A stretch of DNA of 64,000 nucleotides from Clostridium sp. K13 (GCF_019734195.1 NZ_JAASHM010000002.1:45585-109584), one strand, 5' to 3'; shown: positions 19,471-30,220, counted from the stretch's first letter. Numbers and translations are program-made. Notes: generated by a model not told the origin, from the sequence alone.

Positions 19471-19558
19471 AAAAAAAAGAAAGATGGCGGGTATCCATCT
19501 TTCAACTATGGTATAAAAGGGTATTGAGAATTTATGAGAGGTTATATGGTCAATAACC
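19471..19558 (-). ncRNA. Predicted small RNA, minus strand, with own promoter and terminator
   Basis: On the minus strand a consensus promoter (19565-19593) is followed after about 55 bases by a perfect 9-bp hairpin (GAAAGATGG/CCATCTTTC, 19479-19503) and eight T residues (19471-19478 as A on the plus strand). This would give an RNA of about 85-90 nt with a small 5' hairpin (TGGT/ACCA, 19547-19559). A 33-codon frame can be drawn through it but runs through the terminator, so a non-coding RNA is more likely. No gene on the minus strand needs this terminator. I know of no named family it belongs to. Confidence 0.5.
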
Positions 19559-19564
19559 ATCTTT

Positions 19565-19593
19565 ATAATATGACATATTTATAATAAAGTCAA
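19565..19593 (-). promoter_or_regulatory. Minus-strand sigma-A promoter of the predicted small RNA
   Basis: Reading the minus strand, TTGACT (19593-19588) and TATTAT (19570-19565) are separated by exactly 17 bp. Confidence 0.6.
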
Positions 19594-19795
19594 CAATTTA
19601 TTTAAAAAAAAATAAAATTTTTTTAAAAGAAGCAAAAATTCGACAAAATAATGTAATTAAATGGAATAAATAAGGGTATTATAAAAATTTTGTTGAATAT
19701 ATTATATAAAAATTTGTAAACAGTTGATGCAGATTAGAATAAATATATATTTAGAGAATATAAATTATAGTAGTTAAACTATAGGGGGGGATATG

Positions 19796-21364
19796 ATGTC
19801 TCAGATAGATGTTATTAAAGAAAGTATTCAAAATGAACAATTACTAAGAGAAAGTTCCACCAATAATGTACTAAAGGGTGAATATTTAATAAAAGACTCT
19901 CATCCAGATGTGTATCAAATATTAGGAATAGAAGCAAAAGCGACTATTACTAATAAAGAAACATTAGCAGATAAGATAATGATAGAAGGTCAAATTAATT
20001 ATTCTGTTATGTACTTATCAGAGGACGAAAGTAAAGTAACTAGTATAAACTCTGTTTGTTTATCAGAAAAGTTTGCAGACTATCTTGATCTTAATAATGA
20101 AGAACATAAAGTGATTTGTGAAGTCGAGTGTGTAATAGAACATATTCAAGCTAGTATTATGAATGAACGTAAGATTGCTATTGATGGTATAAGAACAACT
20201 AGGTGGCAACTTTATAAAATTGAAGAATTTGAATTTGTTAAAGAAATTGATGGTAGAGATGATATACAAGTTAAAAGAAAAAGTGAAGAGATAAATCAAA
20301 TAAAATGTGAAAAAGATATTGAACTAATGGGAAAATCTATGATTAAGGTAACAATGGATAAACCGGAAATTGATGAGATATTAAAATGCAGCATGAATTT
20401 ACACAAGAAAGAGGTTAAACTTGGTGATGGAAAAATATACTTTGGATGTTATTGTAAAATTGAAGTCTTATGTAAGGGTAAGGATGAAAATGATGTATTC
20501 TTACTACAAGATGATATCTATTTGTCAAAGGAAGAAGAGGCTATTGGTGTAAATAGTGAAATGATGACATCAAATCAAATAGATATAGTGAATGCAGATA
20601 GCATAATAACAGCAGATGATTTAGGTGAAAATAGAGTTATTAATGTTGAATTTATGATTAAGGGAAGCATTAAGGTAATATCTAAAGATGTTATTGATGT
20701 AATTAAAGATGCATATTCTCCAAGTAAATCAATAGAGCTAACTAAAAAGAAGTATGAAATTGGCTTAGTTGGTGGAATAGTTACATCAGAATTAATAATA
20801 AAGGATAATTTATATCCTAAGGATGAAAATGATAAAATAGGATGTATAATATGTGCTACAGGATGTCCTGTTATAACAGATAAGACAGTAGAAGAAGATA
20901 AAGTAAAGGTTGAGGGCGTAATAAAAGTTTCAGTACTATACAAAACAACTGATGATGATTGTAAAATAGATATGTGTAATGGGGAAATTCCATTTACTTC
21001 AGTAATTGACTTAAAAGGAACAAAACCAGATATGGTTGCTTTATGTAAGGTTCATTTAGAAAATTTAGATGCGACTATTGAAGCTAACACAATCGGAGTA
21101 CGAGCAACATTATCTGTTTTAGTAAAAGTATGTTATAAGGTTAATAAAGAGTGGATAGTTGATATTGTTGAAGGTGAAGAAGAAAAAGAGTGTAAAAAGG
21201 CTTCAGTTACAATATATGTCGTTAATATAGGAGATACACTTTGGGATTTAGCTAAAAAATATAATACTACAATGGATTCATTAATAGAAATTAATGAATT
21301 AGAGGGTGCAGAATCATTAACTCAAGGGAAAAAAATAATAATACCAGGAAAATGTAAATTTTAA
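19796..21364 (+). CDS. SPOCS (DUF3794) and LysM-domain spore-coat type protein
   Basis: The 522-residue protein contains repeated SPOCS/DUF3794 beta-rich segments over most of its length and a single C-terminal LysM domain (about residues 468-518: VVNIGDTLWDLAKKYNTTMDSL). LysM binds peptidoglycan or chitin-like glycans, so the protein probably tethers coat layers to the spore cortex, in a manner comparable to SafA or SpoVID. An ATG two codons in (19796) has the better spacing from the GGGGGGG site than the ATG at 19793. It has no signal peptide, as expected for a mother-cell coat protein. An inverted-repeat terminator follows. Confidence 0.85.
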   Translation: MSQIDVIKESIQNEQLLRESSTNNVLKGEYLIKDSHPDVYQILGIEAKATITNKETLADKIMIEGQINYSVMYLSEDESKVTSINSVCLSEKFADYLDLNNEEHKVICEVECVIEHIQASIMNERKIAIDGIRTTRWQLYKIEEFEFVKEIDGRDDIQVKRKSEEINQIKCEKDIELMGKSMIKVTMDKPEIDEILKCSMNLHKKEVKLGDGKIYFGCYCKIEVLCKGKDENDVFLLQDDIYLSKEEEAIGVNSEMMTSNQIDIVNADSIITADDLGENRVINVEFMIKGSIKVISKDVIDVIKDAYSPSKSIELTKKKYEIGLVGGIVTSELIIKDNLYPKDENDKIGCIICATGCPVITDKTVEEDKVKVEGVIKVSVLYKTTDDDCKIDMCNGEIPFTSVIDLKGTKPDMVALCKVHLENLDATIEANTIGVRATLSVLVKVCYKVNKEWIVDIVEGEEEKECKKASVTIYVVNIGDTLWDLAKKYNTTMDSLIEINELEGAESLTQGKKIIIPGKCKF

Positions 21365-21378
21365 ATATTATTAGGGTT

Positions 21379-21418
21379 AAAAGGCTATTGTACGAGATGT
21401 ACAGTAGCCTTTTATTAT
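21379..21418 (+). terminator. Terminator after the SPOCS/LysM gene
   Basis: AAAGGCTATTGTAC pairs with GTACAGTAGCCTTT (one wobble) and is followed by TTTATTATTT. Confidence 0.8.
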
Positions 21419-21477
21419 TTGTGAATATATTTTAATGTATTGGATAAAATAAAAAATATGTGATTTGAGGTGATAAA

Positions 21478-22311
21478 TTGAGCGAAAAAGTAAGTGGTAA
21501 TCTAATAATAATTGGAGGAGCTGAAGATAAAAAGGGTGATAAAGATATATTAAGAAGAGTAGCAAAATATATAGACCCTGAAAAAGAAAGATTAATAATA
21601 GCAACTATAGCAACACAATATCCAGAACAAAGTTATCAAAACTATAAAGAGGTATTTACTAAATTAGGTATTAAAAATATAGCTAAGCTTGATATTAGTA
21701 CACGTGATGATGCGTTTAATAAGGAAAATATTAAGTTAATAAATACTGCAAATTTATTGTTTTTTACTGGTGGAGATCAATTAAGAATTACTAGTATGAT
21801 AGGGGGAACCCCAATATATAATGCCATAAAAGAGCTTTGTGATAATGGCGGACTAATTGCAGGAACATCAGCAGGAGCATCTGTTATGAGCGATACCATG
21901 ATAGTTCAAGGAGAAGATGATGAGTCACCACATAAATGTACTTTAAAGATGTCACCTGGATTAGGATTAGTAAATAATATAATAATTGATCAACATTTTG
22001 CTCAAAGGGGAAGGATAGGAAGATTATTAACTGCTATAGCTCAAAATCCAGAAGTATTGGGTATTGGAATAGACGAAGATACAGCAATAGTGGTAAGTGA
22101 TAAAGGAACAGCAGAAGTGATTGGGTCTGGAGCGGTATATTTTATTGATGGAAGTTCCATTGATTATAGTAATGTGTCAGAGCAATATAGCGAAGAGGTA
22201 TTGAGCATGTTTAATGTAAAACTTCATGTGTTAAAAGAAGGCAATAGATTTAATTTAATAGATAAGGTACCGTTTGAGGAGGATAAGAATTTTTATGAGA
22301 ATCATAAATAG
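21478..22311 (+). CDS. cphB: Cyanophycinase
   Basis: CphB is a serine exopeptidase of family S51 that cuts cyanophycin (multi-L-arginyl-poly-aspartate) into beta-Asp-Arg dipeptides. The 277-residue protein has the expected length, the nucleophile elbow GTSAGAS with Ser131, the FTGGDQLR motif and a conserved DQHFAQRGR segment. Start is a TTG behind GAGGTGA. Its 3' end overlaps cphA by 17 bp, so synthesis and breakdown enzymes are translated together. The dipeptidase that would finish degradation is not in this window. Confidence 0.93.
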   Translation: MSEKVSGNLIIIGGAEDKKGDKDILRRVAKYIDPEKERLIIATIATQYPEQSYQNYKEVFTKLGIKNIAKLDISTRDDAFNKENIKLINTANLLFFTGGDQLRITSMIGGTPIYNAIKELCDNGGLIAGTSAGASVMSDTMIVQGEDDESPHKCTLKMSPGLGLVNNIIIDQHFAQRGRIGRLLTAIAQNPEVLGIGIDEDTAIVVSDKGTAEVIGSGAVYFIDGSSIDYSNVSEQYSEEVLSMFNVKLHVLKEGNRFNLIDKVPFEEDKNFYENHK

Positions 22312-24910
22312 TACTGTTTATGCTGGAAGAAATATTTATTCACATAAAAAGTGCATAAAATTAGATGTTGATTTAGAAGGATATTCCGAAATACCTAGCA
22401 AAGATATAAAAGACTTTAATAATAAATTAGTAGAAATACTTCCAATTCTTTATACTCATAGATGTGGAATTGATGAGGAGGGTGGATTTGTAAAGAGGCT
22501 AAATGAAGGAACTTATTTAGCTCATATTTGTGAGCATATAATTATTGCTATACAAAATATTTTAGGAATAGATGTAGCCTATGGAAAAGCTAGAGAAATT
22601 GAAGGCGATAGGTATATAGTTGTATATCAATACGAGTATCCAAGGGTAGGAGTTGAAGTTGCAAAATTAGCAGTGGATATTATAAATGCACTTATAGAAA
22701 ACAAAAGTATTAGTTTTAATAATAGAGTAGACATAATAAAAGCTATACTGAATGAAGAGCTTATAGGACCAAGTGCTTTAGAAATTTGTAATGCAGCTAA
22801 GAATGTTGGATTACCAGTACTTAAAATTGGAAATAGTGGCTTTTACCAAATTGGTTATGGAAAGCAAGGAAGAATAATAGAGTCAGCAATTACTAATGTT
22901 ACAAGTTGTGTATCAGCTGATATTTCATGTGATAAGTTATTAACAAAGGAATTATTAGAAATTCAAAATTTGCCTGTTTCAAAAGGTGAAAAGGTTAATA
23001 ATGTTATTGATTTGTTAAGAACTGCGGATGAAATAGGATATCCTGTTGTTTTAAAACCAGAGTTTGGAAGTAAAGGACGAGGAGTAATATTAAAAATATG
23101 TAGTGAAAAGGAATTATTAAATCACTATCAAAAATTAAAGGATAAGTTTAAGGATATAATAATAGAAAAGTATTATGAAGGTGATGATTACAGAGTTTGT
23201 GTAGTTGGATATAAGGTTGTAGCAGTTTCAAAACGAATTCCACCATTTATAATTGGAAATGGAGAAAAAAGTATAAAAGAGCTTATTGATGAACTAAATA
23301 ATGATGAGCTAAGGGGAGAAGATCATGAAAAACCATTAACTAAGGTTAAGGTTGATGATGAATTATTAAGAAATTTAAGCAATAACAATTATAATTTAGA
23401 TTCAATATTAAAAAATAAAGAAAAATTATTTTTAAGAAAAAATTCAAATCTATCTACTGGTGGAATAGCTATAGATTACACAGATTTTATTTCTGAAGAA
23501 AATAAGGAAATATGCGAAAGGGCAGCTAAAACTATAGGATTAGATATATGTGGTGTAGATATTTGTACAAATGATATTAGTAAATCATTAATGGAAGAGG
23601 GCGCAATACTTGAAGTTAATGCAGCACCAGGATTGAGGATGCATTCATATCCAGCAGAAGGAGTCAGTAGGAATATTGGAAGTAATATTATTAGTATGAT
23701 GTATAATAATAATCCTCAAAATATACCGGTTATAGCTATTACAGGAACAAATGGTAAAACAACAACAACTAGAATAATAAATAGTACTTTATCTAGAATG
23801 GGATATTGCGTTGGAATGACAAGTACTGATGGTATATATATCGATGGAAAGTGTATTGATAATGGAGATGACACAGGATTTGAGAGTGCTAAGTGTATAT
23901 TATACAATAAGGAAGTAGATATTGCTGTATTAGAAACAGCAAGGGGAGGAATTATAAGAAAAGGATTAGCTTATGATTTAGCAGATGTTGCAGTAATAAC
24001 TAATATTACAGATGATCATTTAGGAGTAGATAATATAAATACAATGGAAGAGCTTTGTAAGGTAAAGTCATTAGTTGCAGAAGCAGTAAAGAAAGATGGA
24101 AATGTAGTAATTAATGCTGATGATAAGTGGAGTAAAGAAATTATAAATAGAATAAGTTCAAATATTATTTATTACTCTTCTGATTGTGATAATGACCTAG
24201 TTAGAGAAAATATAAATAAAAAAGGTATTTCAGTATATAGAAAAGATGATTATATCTGTGTAAATAATAGAGGAATAGAGTATAAAATAATAAGTGTTAA
24301 AGATATTCCAATAACATTGAATGGTACATTAGAATTTAATATTGAAAATGCAATGGCTGCTTGTGCAGCATTAGTTGCTATGGAAATTGATTATAGTATG
24401 ATAAGAATAGGATTAGAGAACTTTAACTCTAATGATAATTTAGGTAGATTTAATGTTTTTGATTACAATGGTATAAAAGTTATATTAGATTATGGTCATA
24501 ATATAGAAGGATATAAAAGTGTGCTTCCAACATTAAAGCATATAAGTATTGGGAATATTACCGGTGTAATAGGAGTTCCAGGAGATAGAAGTAATTATGT
24601 AGCAAAAGAAATTGGGAAAATAAGTGCTGAATATCTTGATAAAATAATAATTAAAGAAGATAAGGATAGAAGAGGAAGAGAGGTAGGAGAAGTTCCTAGT
24701 TTAATTAGAGAAGGAATATTACTGTCAAAAGAAAATGCTAATGTAAAGATAGTGTTGGATGAAGTTGAGGCTTTACAATTAGCACTAGACGAATCAGTAA
24801 GAGGAGATACTATAATTGTATTTTTTGAAGAATTAAGTCCATTAGTAAATTTAATAAAATCCAATCAAGAGAATGATGAAAATTTAGGGAATGTTGTTAA
24901 TTCAAATTAA
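22295..24910 (+). CDS. cphA: Cyanophycin synthetase
   Basis: CphA polymerises aspartate and arginine into the nitrogen reserve cyanophycin using ATP. The 871-residue length matches the family. An N-terminal domain is followed by an ATP-grasp domain (about residues 210-470, adding arginine, with the PVVLKPEFGSKGRGV phosphate-binding strand) and a Mur-ligase-like domain (from about residue 480, with P-loop GTNGKTTTTR). I chose the ATG at 22295 behind GAGGAGG. Placement between a spore-coat protein gene and ispE/spoIIR suggests that it was inserted into the conserved yabG-veg-ispE region; a link to nitrogen storage in sporulating cells is an inference. Confidence 0.95.
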   Translation: MRIINSTVYAGRNIYSHKKCIKLDVDLEGYSEIPSKDIKDFNNKLVEILPILYTHRCGIDEEGGFVKRLNEGTYLAHICEHIIIAIQNILGIDVAYGKAREIEGDRYIVVYQYEYPRVGVEVAKLAVDIINALIENKSISFNNRVDIIKAILNEELIGPSALEICNAAKNVGLPVLKIGNSGFYQIGYGKQGRIIESAITNVTSCVSADISCDKLLTKELLEIQNLPVSKGEKVNNVIDLLRTADEIGYPVVLKPEFGSKGRGVILKICSEKELLNHYQKLKDKFKDIIIEKYYEGDDYRVCVVGYKVVAVSKRIPPFIIGNGEKSIKELIDELNNDELRGEDHEKPLTKVKVDDELLRNLSNNNYNLDSILKNKEKLFLRKNSNLSTGGIAIDYTDFISEENKEICERAAKTIGLDICGVDICTNDISKSLMEEGAILEVNAAPGLRMHSYPAEGVSRNIGSNIISMMYNNNPQNIPVIAITGTNGKTTTTRIINSTLSRMGYCVGMTSTDGIYIDGKCIDNGDDTGFESAKCILYNKEVDIAVLETARGGIIRKGLAYDLADVAVITNITDDHLGVDNINTMEELCKVKSLVAEAVKKDGNVVINADDKWSKEIINRISSNIIYYSSDCDNDLVRENINKKGISVYRKDDYICVNNRGIEYKIISVKDIPITLNGTLEFNIENAMAACAALVAMEIDYSMIRIGLENFNSNDNLGRFNVFDYNGIKVILDYGHNIEGYKSVLPTLKHISIGNITGVIGVPGDRSNYVAKEIGKISAEYLDKIIIKEDKDRRGREVGEVPSLIREGILLSKENANVKIVLDEVEALQLALDESVRGDTIIVFFEELSPLVNLIKSNQENDENLGNVVNSN

Positions 24911-24967
24911 AGAATACAACAATGACATATTTACTAGAAGAAAAATAATATATATAATATTATTTAT

Positions 24968-24996
24968 AAAGTTCAGGGTTTATACTCTGAACTTTA
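24968..24996 (+). terminator. Hairpin after cphA
   Basis: AAAGTTCAGGGT pairs with ACTCTGAACTTT (12 bp, with one wobble). The T-tract is short, so termination may be partial. Confidence 0.6.
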
Positions 24997-25036
24997 ATTT
25001 AGAAATATGCACTTTCCATTGAAAGGATTTGAATAT

Positions 25037-25882
25037 ATGAAAATAAAGGCCTATGCAAAAATTAATATTTCTTTAGATATAGTAGGAAAAAGAGAATGTG
25101 ATGGTTATCATTTATTAAGAATGATAATGCAAAATATAGATTTATATGATGAGATATCTATAGTAAAACAAAAAGAAGGTATAACATTAAGTTGCAATAA
25201 AAGTTATGTTCCAACGGATTCAAGAAATTTAGCGTATAAAGCAGCAATGTTGTTTAAAGAAAAATATGATATTAAAGATGGAGTACATATTGATATTGTA
25301 AAAAATATTCCTGTATCAGCTGGGTTAGCTGGGGGAAGCACTGATGCGGCTGCTGTTTTAAAACTTATGAATAAGATTTTTGAAATAAATGCATCTGATG
25401 AAGAATTAATGGATATGGGATTAAAACTAGGAGCAGATATTCCGTATTGTATTAATGGGGGAACAGCCCTATGTGAAGGTATTGGAGAAAAAATAACAAC
25501 TTTATCACCTTTTAAGGATAAAATATTAGTTTTAGTAAAGCCTGGATTTGGAGTTTCAACCAAAGAAGTATATAAAGCTTTTAGTTTAGATAGAGTTAGG
25601 ATACATCCTAAAACAGAAAGTTTAATAGAAGCTATTAAAAATGATGATTTGTATTATGTATCAAATAATATGAAAAATTTACTAGAAAATGTTACATTAA
25701 GAAAGCATAATATATTAATTAAAATAAAAGAAGATATGAATAGATGTGGTGCAGTAGGAAGTATGATGAGTGGAAGTGGACCAAGTGTATTTGCCTTCTT
25801 TGATGATATGTTAAAGGCTCAAAAATGTTATGAAAAAATGAAAGAAAATCATAGAGAAGTATTTTTAACTAGAACTATTTAA
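25037..25882 (+). CDS. ispE: 4-diphosphocytidyl-2-C-methyl-D-erythritol kinase
   Basis: IspE phosphorylates CDP-methylerythritol in the non-mevalonate isoprenoid pathway. The 281-residue protein shows the GHMP-kinase signatures: KAYAKINISLDI at the start, the ATP loop PVSAGLAGGSTDAAA and the C-terminal GSMMSGSGPSVFA. The ATG at 25037 follows GAAAGGA; an earlier ATG at 25007 lies too close to the upstream hairpin. Its place between the veg region and spoIIR is conserved among clostridia to my knowledge. Confidence 0.96.
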   Translation: MKIKAYAKINISLDIVGKRECDGYHLLRMIMQNIDLYDEISIVKQKEGITLSCNKSYVPTDSRNLAYKAAMLFKEKYDIKDGVHIDIVKNIPVSAGLAGGSTDAAAVLKLMNKIFEINASDEELMDMGLKLGADIPYCINGGTALCEGIGEKITTLSPFKDKILVLVKPGFGVSTKEVYKAFSLDRVRIHPKTESLIEAIKNDDLYYVSNNMKNLLENVTLRKHNILIKIKEDMNRCGAVGSMMSGSGPSVFAFFDDMLKAQKCYEKMKENHREVFLTRTI

Positions 25883-25903
25883 AAATAAAAATTAAATATA
25901 AAT

Positions 25904-25932
25904 GAATAAACCCCTTTATAATGTCAATACTT
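25904..25932 (+). promoter_or_regulatory. Possible sigma-F promoter of spoIIR
   Basis: GAATA (25904-25908) and GTCAATACTT (from 25923) are spaced 14 bp and resemble the forespore sigma-F pattern. A similar pair precedes spoIIQ. spoIIR is a known sigma-F target in Bacillus; the site here is inferred from sequence only. Confidence 0.35.
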
Positions 25933-25955
25933 AAAACTAGGAAGGGGTTATGTTT

Positions 25956-26636
25956 ATGAAAAAGTATATTTATTTTATAATACCTATGGTTTTAATAGTT
26001 TTATTTTTAAATGGTTGTCAAAGTATTGAAAATATTACTAAAGAAAGTAGTTTAGAGTTAACAGAATTAAATTATAATGATATAAAGGACAAGCTTATAA
26101 GGTTTCATGTTATAGCAAACAGTGATACAGAAGAAGATCAGAATCTAAAATTAAAAGTAAGAGATAAGGTAGTGGAAGCTCTTAGTGAAAAGTTGAATGG
26201 CATAACATCACTAGATGAGGCAGAGAATGTATTAAAGCAAAATATTAATTATGTTAATGAAATTGCAAAAGAGGTTATTGAAGAAAATAACTATACTTAT
26301 GAAGTAAATACAATGTTATCTTATGAAAACTTTCCAGATAAGGTATATGGAGATTATGTATTTCCACAAGGAAATTATGAGGCATTTAGAGTTATAATTG
26401 GAGAGGGAAAAGGCCAAAATTGGTGGTGTGTTATGTTTCCATCACTATGCTTTGTTGATGAAAGTAAAAATGAAGTAGATTCTAGTGAGTTAAAAGATGA
26501 AATTGAAAATATAGAACCTAAAAATAGTAATATAACAAATGAAGATCAACAAAAAAATAATGAATCAAGTAATGTTAATAATGGTATTAAGTTTAAATTT
26601 AAAATAGTAGAAGTTATAAAAGACATTCTTGATTAA
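25956..26636 (+). CDS. spoIIR: Stage II sporulation protein R
   Basis: SpoIIR is the forespore-made signal that crosses to the intermembrane space and triggers SpoIIGA to activate sigma-E in the mother cell. The 226-residue protein has an N-terminal hydrophobic signal (about residues 5-19) ending LFLNGC, which could be a lipobox, and the family core LIRFHVIANSDTEEDQNLKL..VRD and GQNWWCVMFPSLCF. The C-terminus has an Asn/Glu-rich linker and a short basic end. I chose the ATG at 25956 over 25950 for spacing from AGGAAGGGG. That site lies in a hairpin arm (25942-25949) that can pair with 25909-25916. Confidence 0.93.
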   Translation: MKKYIYFIIPMVLIVLFLNGCQSIENITKESSLELTELNYNDIKDKLIRFHVIANSDTEEDQNLKLKVRDKVVEALSEKLNGITSLDEAENVLKQNINYVNEIAKEVIEENNYTYEVNTMLSYENFPDKVYGDYVFPQGNYEAFRVIIGEGKGQNWWCVMFPSLCFVDESKNEVDSSELKDEIENIEPKNSNITNEDQQKNNESSNVNNGIKFKFKIVEVIKDILD

Positions 26637-26651
26637 TAGGAGGAAAACAAT

Positions 26652-27641
26652 ATGGCAAAAGCGTTAGCTATGATTTCAGGAGGGCTAGATAGTATTTTAG
26701 CTGCAAAATTAATAAAAGAACAAGGTATAGAAGTATTAGGAATTTGTTTTAGGTCATATTTCTTTAGTGAGGAAAGTGCTATAAAAATGACAAAGCAAAT
26801 AGATATACCATTGTTGGTAGTAGATTTTTCACCAGAACATTTAGAATTAGTAAAGAATCCTAAGCATGGTAGAGGAAAAAATATGAATCCGTGCATAGAT
26901 TGTCATGCTATGATGATGAATTATGCAGGAAAATTATTAGAAGAACATAATGCAGATTTTATTATTACTGGTGAAGTACTAAATCAAAGACCTATGTCTC
27001 AAAATAGACAGGCTTTAAATATAGTAAAAAAAGAATCAGGATTTGCTAATAAAATTTTAAGACCTTTATGTGCTAAAAATATGGATCCAACAGAGATGGA
27101 ACTAAGTGGAATGGTTGATAGAGAGAAGTTATTAAACATAACAGGAAGAAGTAGAAAGCCTCAAATGGAATTAGCTTCAAAATGGGGAATAACTGAATAT
27201 CCATCACCAGCTGGAGGTTGTAAGTTAACAGAACCAAATTATGCATTAAGATTAAAAGATCTTTTAACTTTCAAAGATGAAGTTGAAGAGGATGAATTAA
27301 GTCTCTTAAGATACGGAAGACATTTTAGAACAGAAGATAATAATAAAATAATAGTTGCAAGAACTCAAGAGGAAGGCGAAGCTATAAAATCACTTATACA
27401 TAAAGAGTATTATTCTTTCCATACAACTAATTTTTCAGGAGCACTTGTATTATTAGAAGGTAAAGGAACTGAGAAAGATATACATTTAGCAGCTAGAATG
27501 GCAGCTAGATATAGTAAAGGTAGAGAAGAAGCAAGTTTAAATGTTAAATATGGTATATATGGACAAACTTTAGAAAATCATATAGTGGTAGAACCTATAA
27601 GTGATAAAGAATTAGAACAATATATGATTTCTATAAAATAG
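26652..27641 (+). CDS. PP-loop ATPase, tRNA sulfurtransferase-like (ThiI/MnmA-like)
   Basis: The 329-residue protein begins with the PP-loop SGGLDS (residues 9-14) that binds ATP in adenylating enzymes. A CxxC pair follows (PCIDCH, about residue 79) and a conserved GEVLNQRPMSQ segment, as in the ThiI/MnmA-related group of putative tRNA thiolases. A central Cys in GGCKL (about residue 190) may carry sulfur. The THUMP domain of true ThiI is absent, so the usual 4-thiouridine role should not be assumed. It starts 15 bp after spoIIR behind AGGAGG and is probably followed in the same operon by the DUF1934 gene. Confidence 0.75.
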   Translation: MAKALAMISGGLDSILAAKLIKEQGIEVLGICFRSYFFSEESAIKMTKQIDIPLLVVDFSPEHLELVKNPKHGRGKNMNPCIDCHAMMMNYAGKLLEEHNADFIITGEVLNQRPMSQNRQALNIVKKESGFANKILRPLCAKNMDPTEMELSGMVDREKLLNITGRSRKPQMELASKWGITEYPSPAGGCKLTEPNYALRLKDLLTFKDEVEEDELSLLRYGRHFRTEDNNKIIVARTQEEGEAIKSLIHKEYYSFHTTNFSGALVLLEGKGTEKDIHLAARMAARYSKGREEASLNVKYGIYGQTLENHIVVEPISDKELEQYMISIK

Positions 27642-27650
27642 GGGGATAAA

Positions 27651-28067
27651 ATGGAAAAAAGAGCGATTATATCTGTAAAAAGTACATCAAATTTAGATCC
27701 TAATGAAGTGATTGAAGTGGTAACTCCAGGTAAGTTTATTATTAATGAATCTGGATTTAAGGCAATATATGAAGAATCGGAAATATCAGGAATGGACGGT
27801 ACAACTACTACTTTAAATATACAAGATAATATTATGGTATTAGAAAGAGTTGGATCTACAACTACAAATATGGAATTCAAAGAGGGGTCTATGGCTGTTT
27901 CTTTGTATAACACTCCATATGGGGTATTAGATTTAAATGTTGATACTGAAAAATTAAATATAAACATCGATGAAAATGGTGGAGATATTTATTCAAGATA
28001 TACATTAGGACTTGATGGACAAGAAGGAATAACTACAGAATTAAATATAAAAATTAAGGTAAACTAA
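27651..28067 (+). CDS. DUF1934 family beta-barrel protein
   Basis: This 138-residue protein fits the DUF1934/YwiB family, small calycin-like beta-barrels of unknown function. It is almost entirely beta-strand with alternating hydrophobic residues and the segment NTPYGVLDLNV typical of the family. It has no signal peptide or membrane segment. It starts 9 bp after the PP-loop gene behind GGGG, so is co-transcribed, and a good terminator follows. Confidence 0.75.
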   Translation: MEKRAIISVKSTSNLDPNEVIEVVTPGKFIINESGFKAIYEESEISGMDGTTTTLNIQDNIMVLERVGSTTTNMEFKEGSMAVSLYNTPYGVLDLNVDTEKLNINIDENGGDIYSRYTLGLDGQEGITTELNIKIKVN

Positions 28068-28072
28068 ATTTT

Positions 28073-28112
28073 AAGCTTTTATGAAATTAAAAATTCATAG
28101 AAGCTTTTTTTT
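28073..28112 (+). terminator. Terminator after the DUF1934 gene
   Basis: AAGCTTTTATGAA pairs with TTCATAGAAGCTT and runs into eight T residues. Confidence 0.85.
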
Positions 28113-28167
28113 ATGAATAAAAAACACACATAAAGGAAATACTTACAGAAAATAACATAAAAGAGGA

Positions 28168-28470
28168 GTGGGAAATATAAATAATTATGAAATCGTAATA
28201 TTAATTTTATGTAAGTATTACGGAATAAACTATGAAGAATTTAAAAAGGGATTGAAAAAAAAGGATAAGTTATATTTAACTCTATTACTTATGAAAAAAT
28301 TTAGATGTTTAAATGAAGAAGTAATTGAAGAAAAGTTAGGAATTGTAAGTAATAGAATGCTATGTTATAGAATGAAAAAAGCCGAAGAAAAGATATTAAT
28401 AAATAAGAAATTTAGAGATGAATACTTTGAATTAGAAGATAAAATAAAAGAAAATTTTAAAAATGCATAA
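28168..28470 (+). CDS. Small protein resembling a helix-turn-helix (DnaA domain IV-like)
   Basis: I do not recognise this 100-residue, strongly basic, all-helical protein with certainty. The pattern ILCKYYGINYEEFKKG...KDKLYLTLLLMKKF followed by a second helix pair looks like the C-terminal DNA-binding domain of DnaA, but the DnaA signature itself is not evident. The only usual in-frame start is GTG at 28168, which sits inside the ribosome-binding-like AGAGGAG; an ATA codon at 28177 has ideal spacing, so the true start is unclear. It precedes pyrG by about 150 bp. Confidence 0.55.
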   Translation: MGNINNYEIVILILCKYYGINYEEFKKGLKKKDKLYLTLLLMKKFRCLNEEVIEEKLGIVSNRMLCYRMKKAEEKILINKKFRDEYFELEDKIKENFKNA

Positions 28471-28552
28471 AAAACACTAGCTTAATTTAAACTAATGTGA
28501 TACTATAATATCTATGATTATTTCTCTTTTGGCAATAAGAGAGGTAATTTAA

Positions 28553-30220
<1,668 letters not shown>

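Noticed and set aside
19471-19558. A 33-codon peptide gene in the predicted small RNA
   Set aside because: The frame runs through the terminator hairpin and T-run and lacks a ribosome site because its ATG is at the predicted RNA 5' end.
26652-27641. Naming the PP-loop gene thiI
   Set aside because: The THUMP domain characteristic of ThiI is not present, so only the family-level call is supported.
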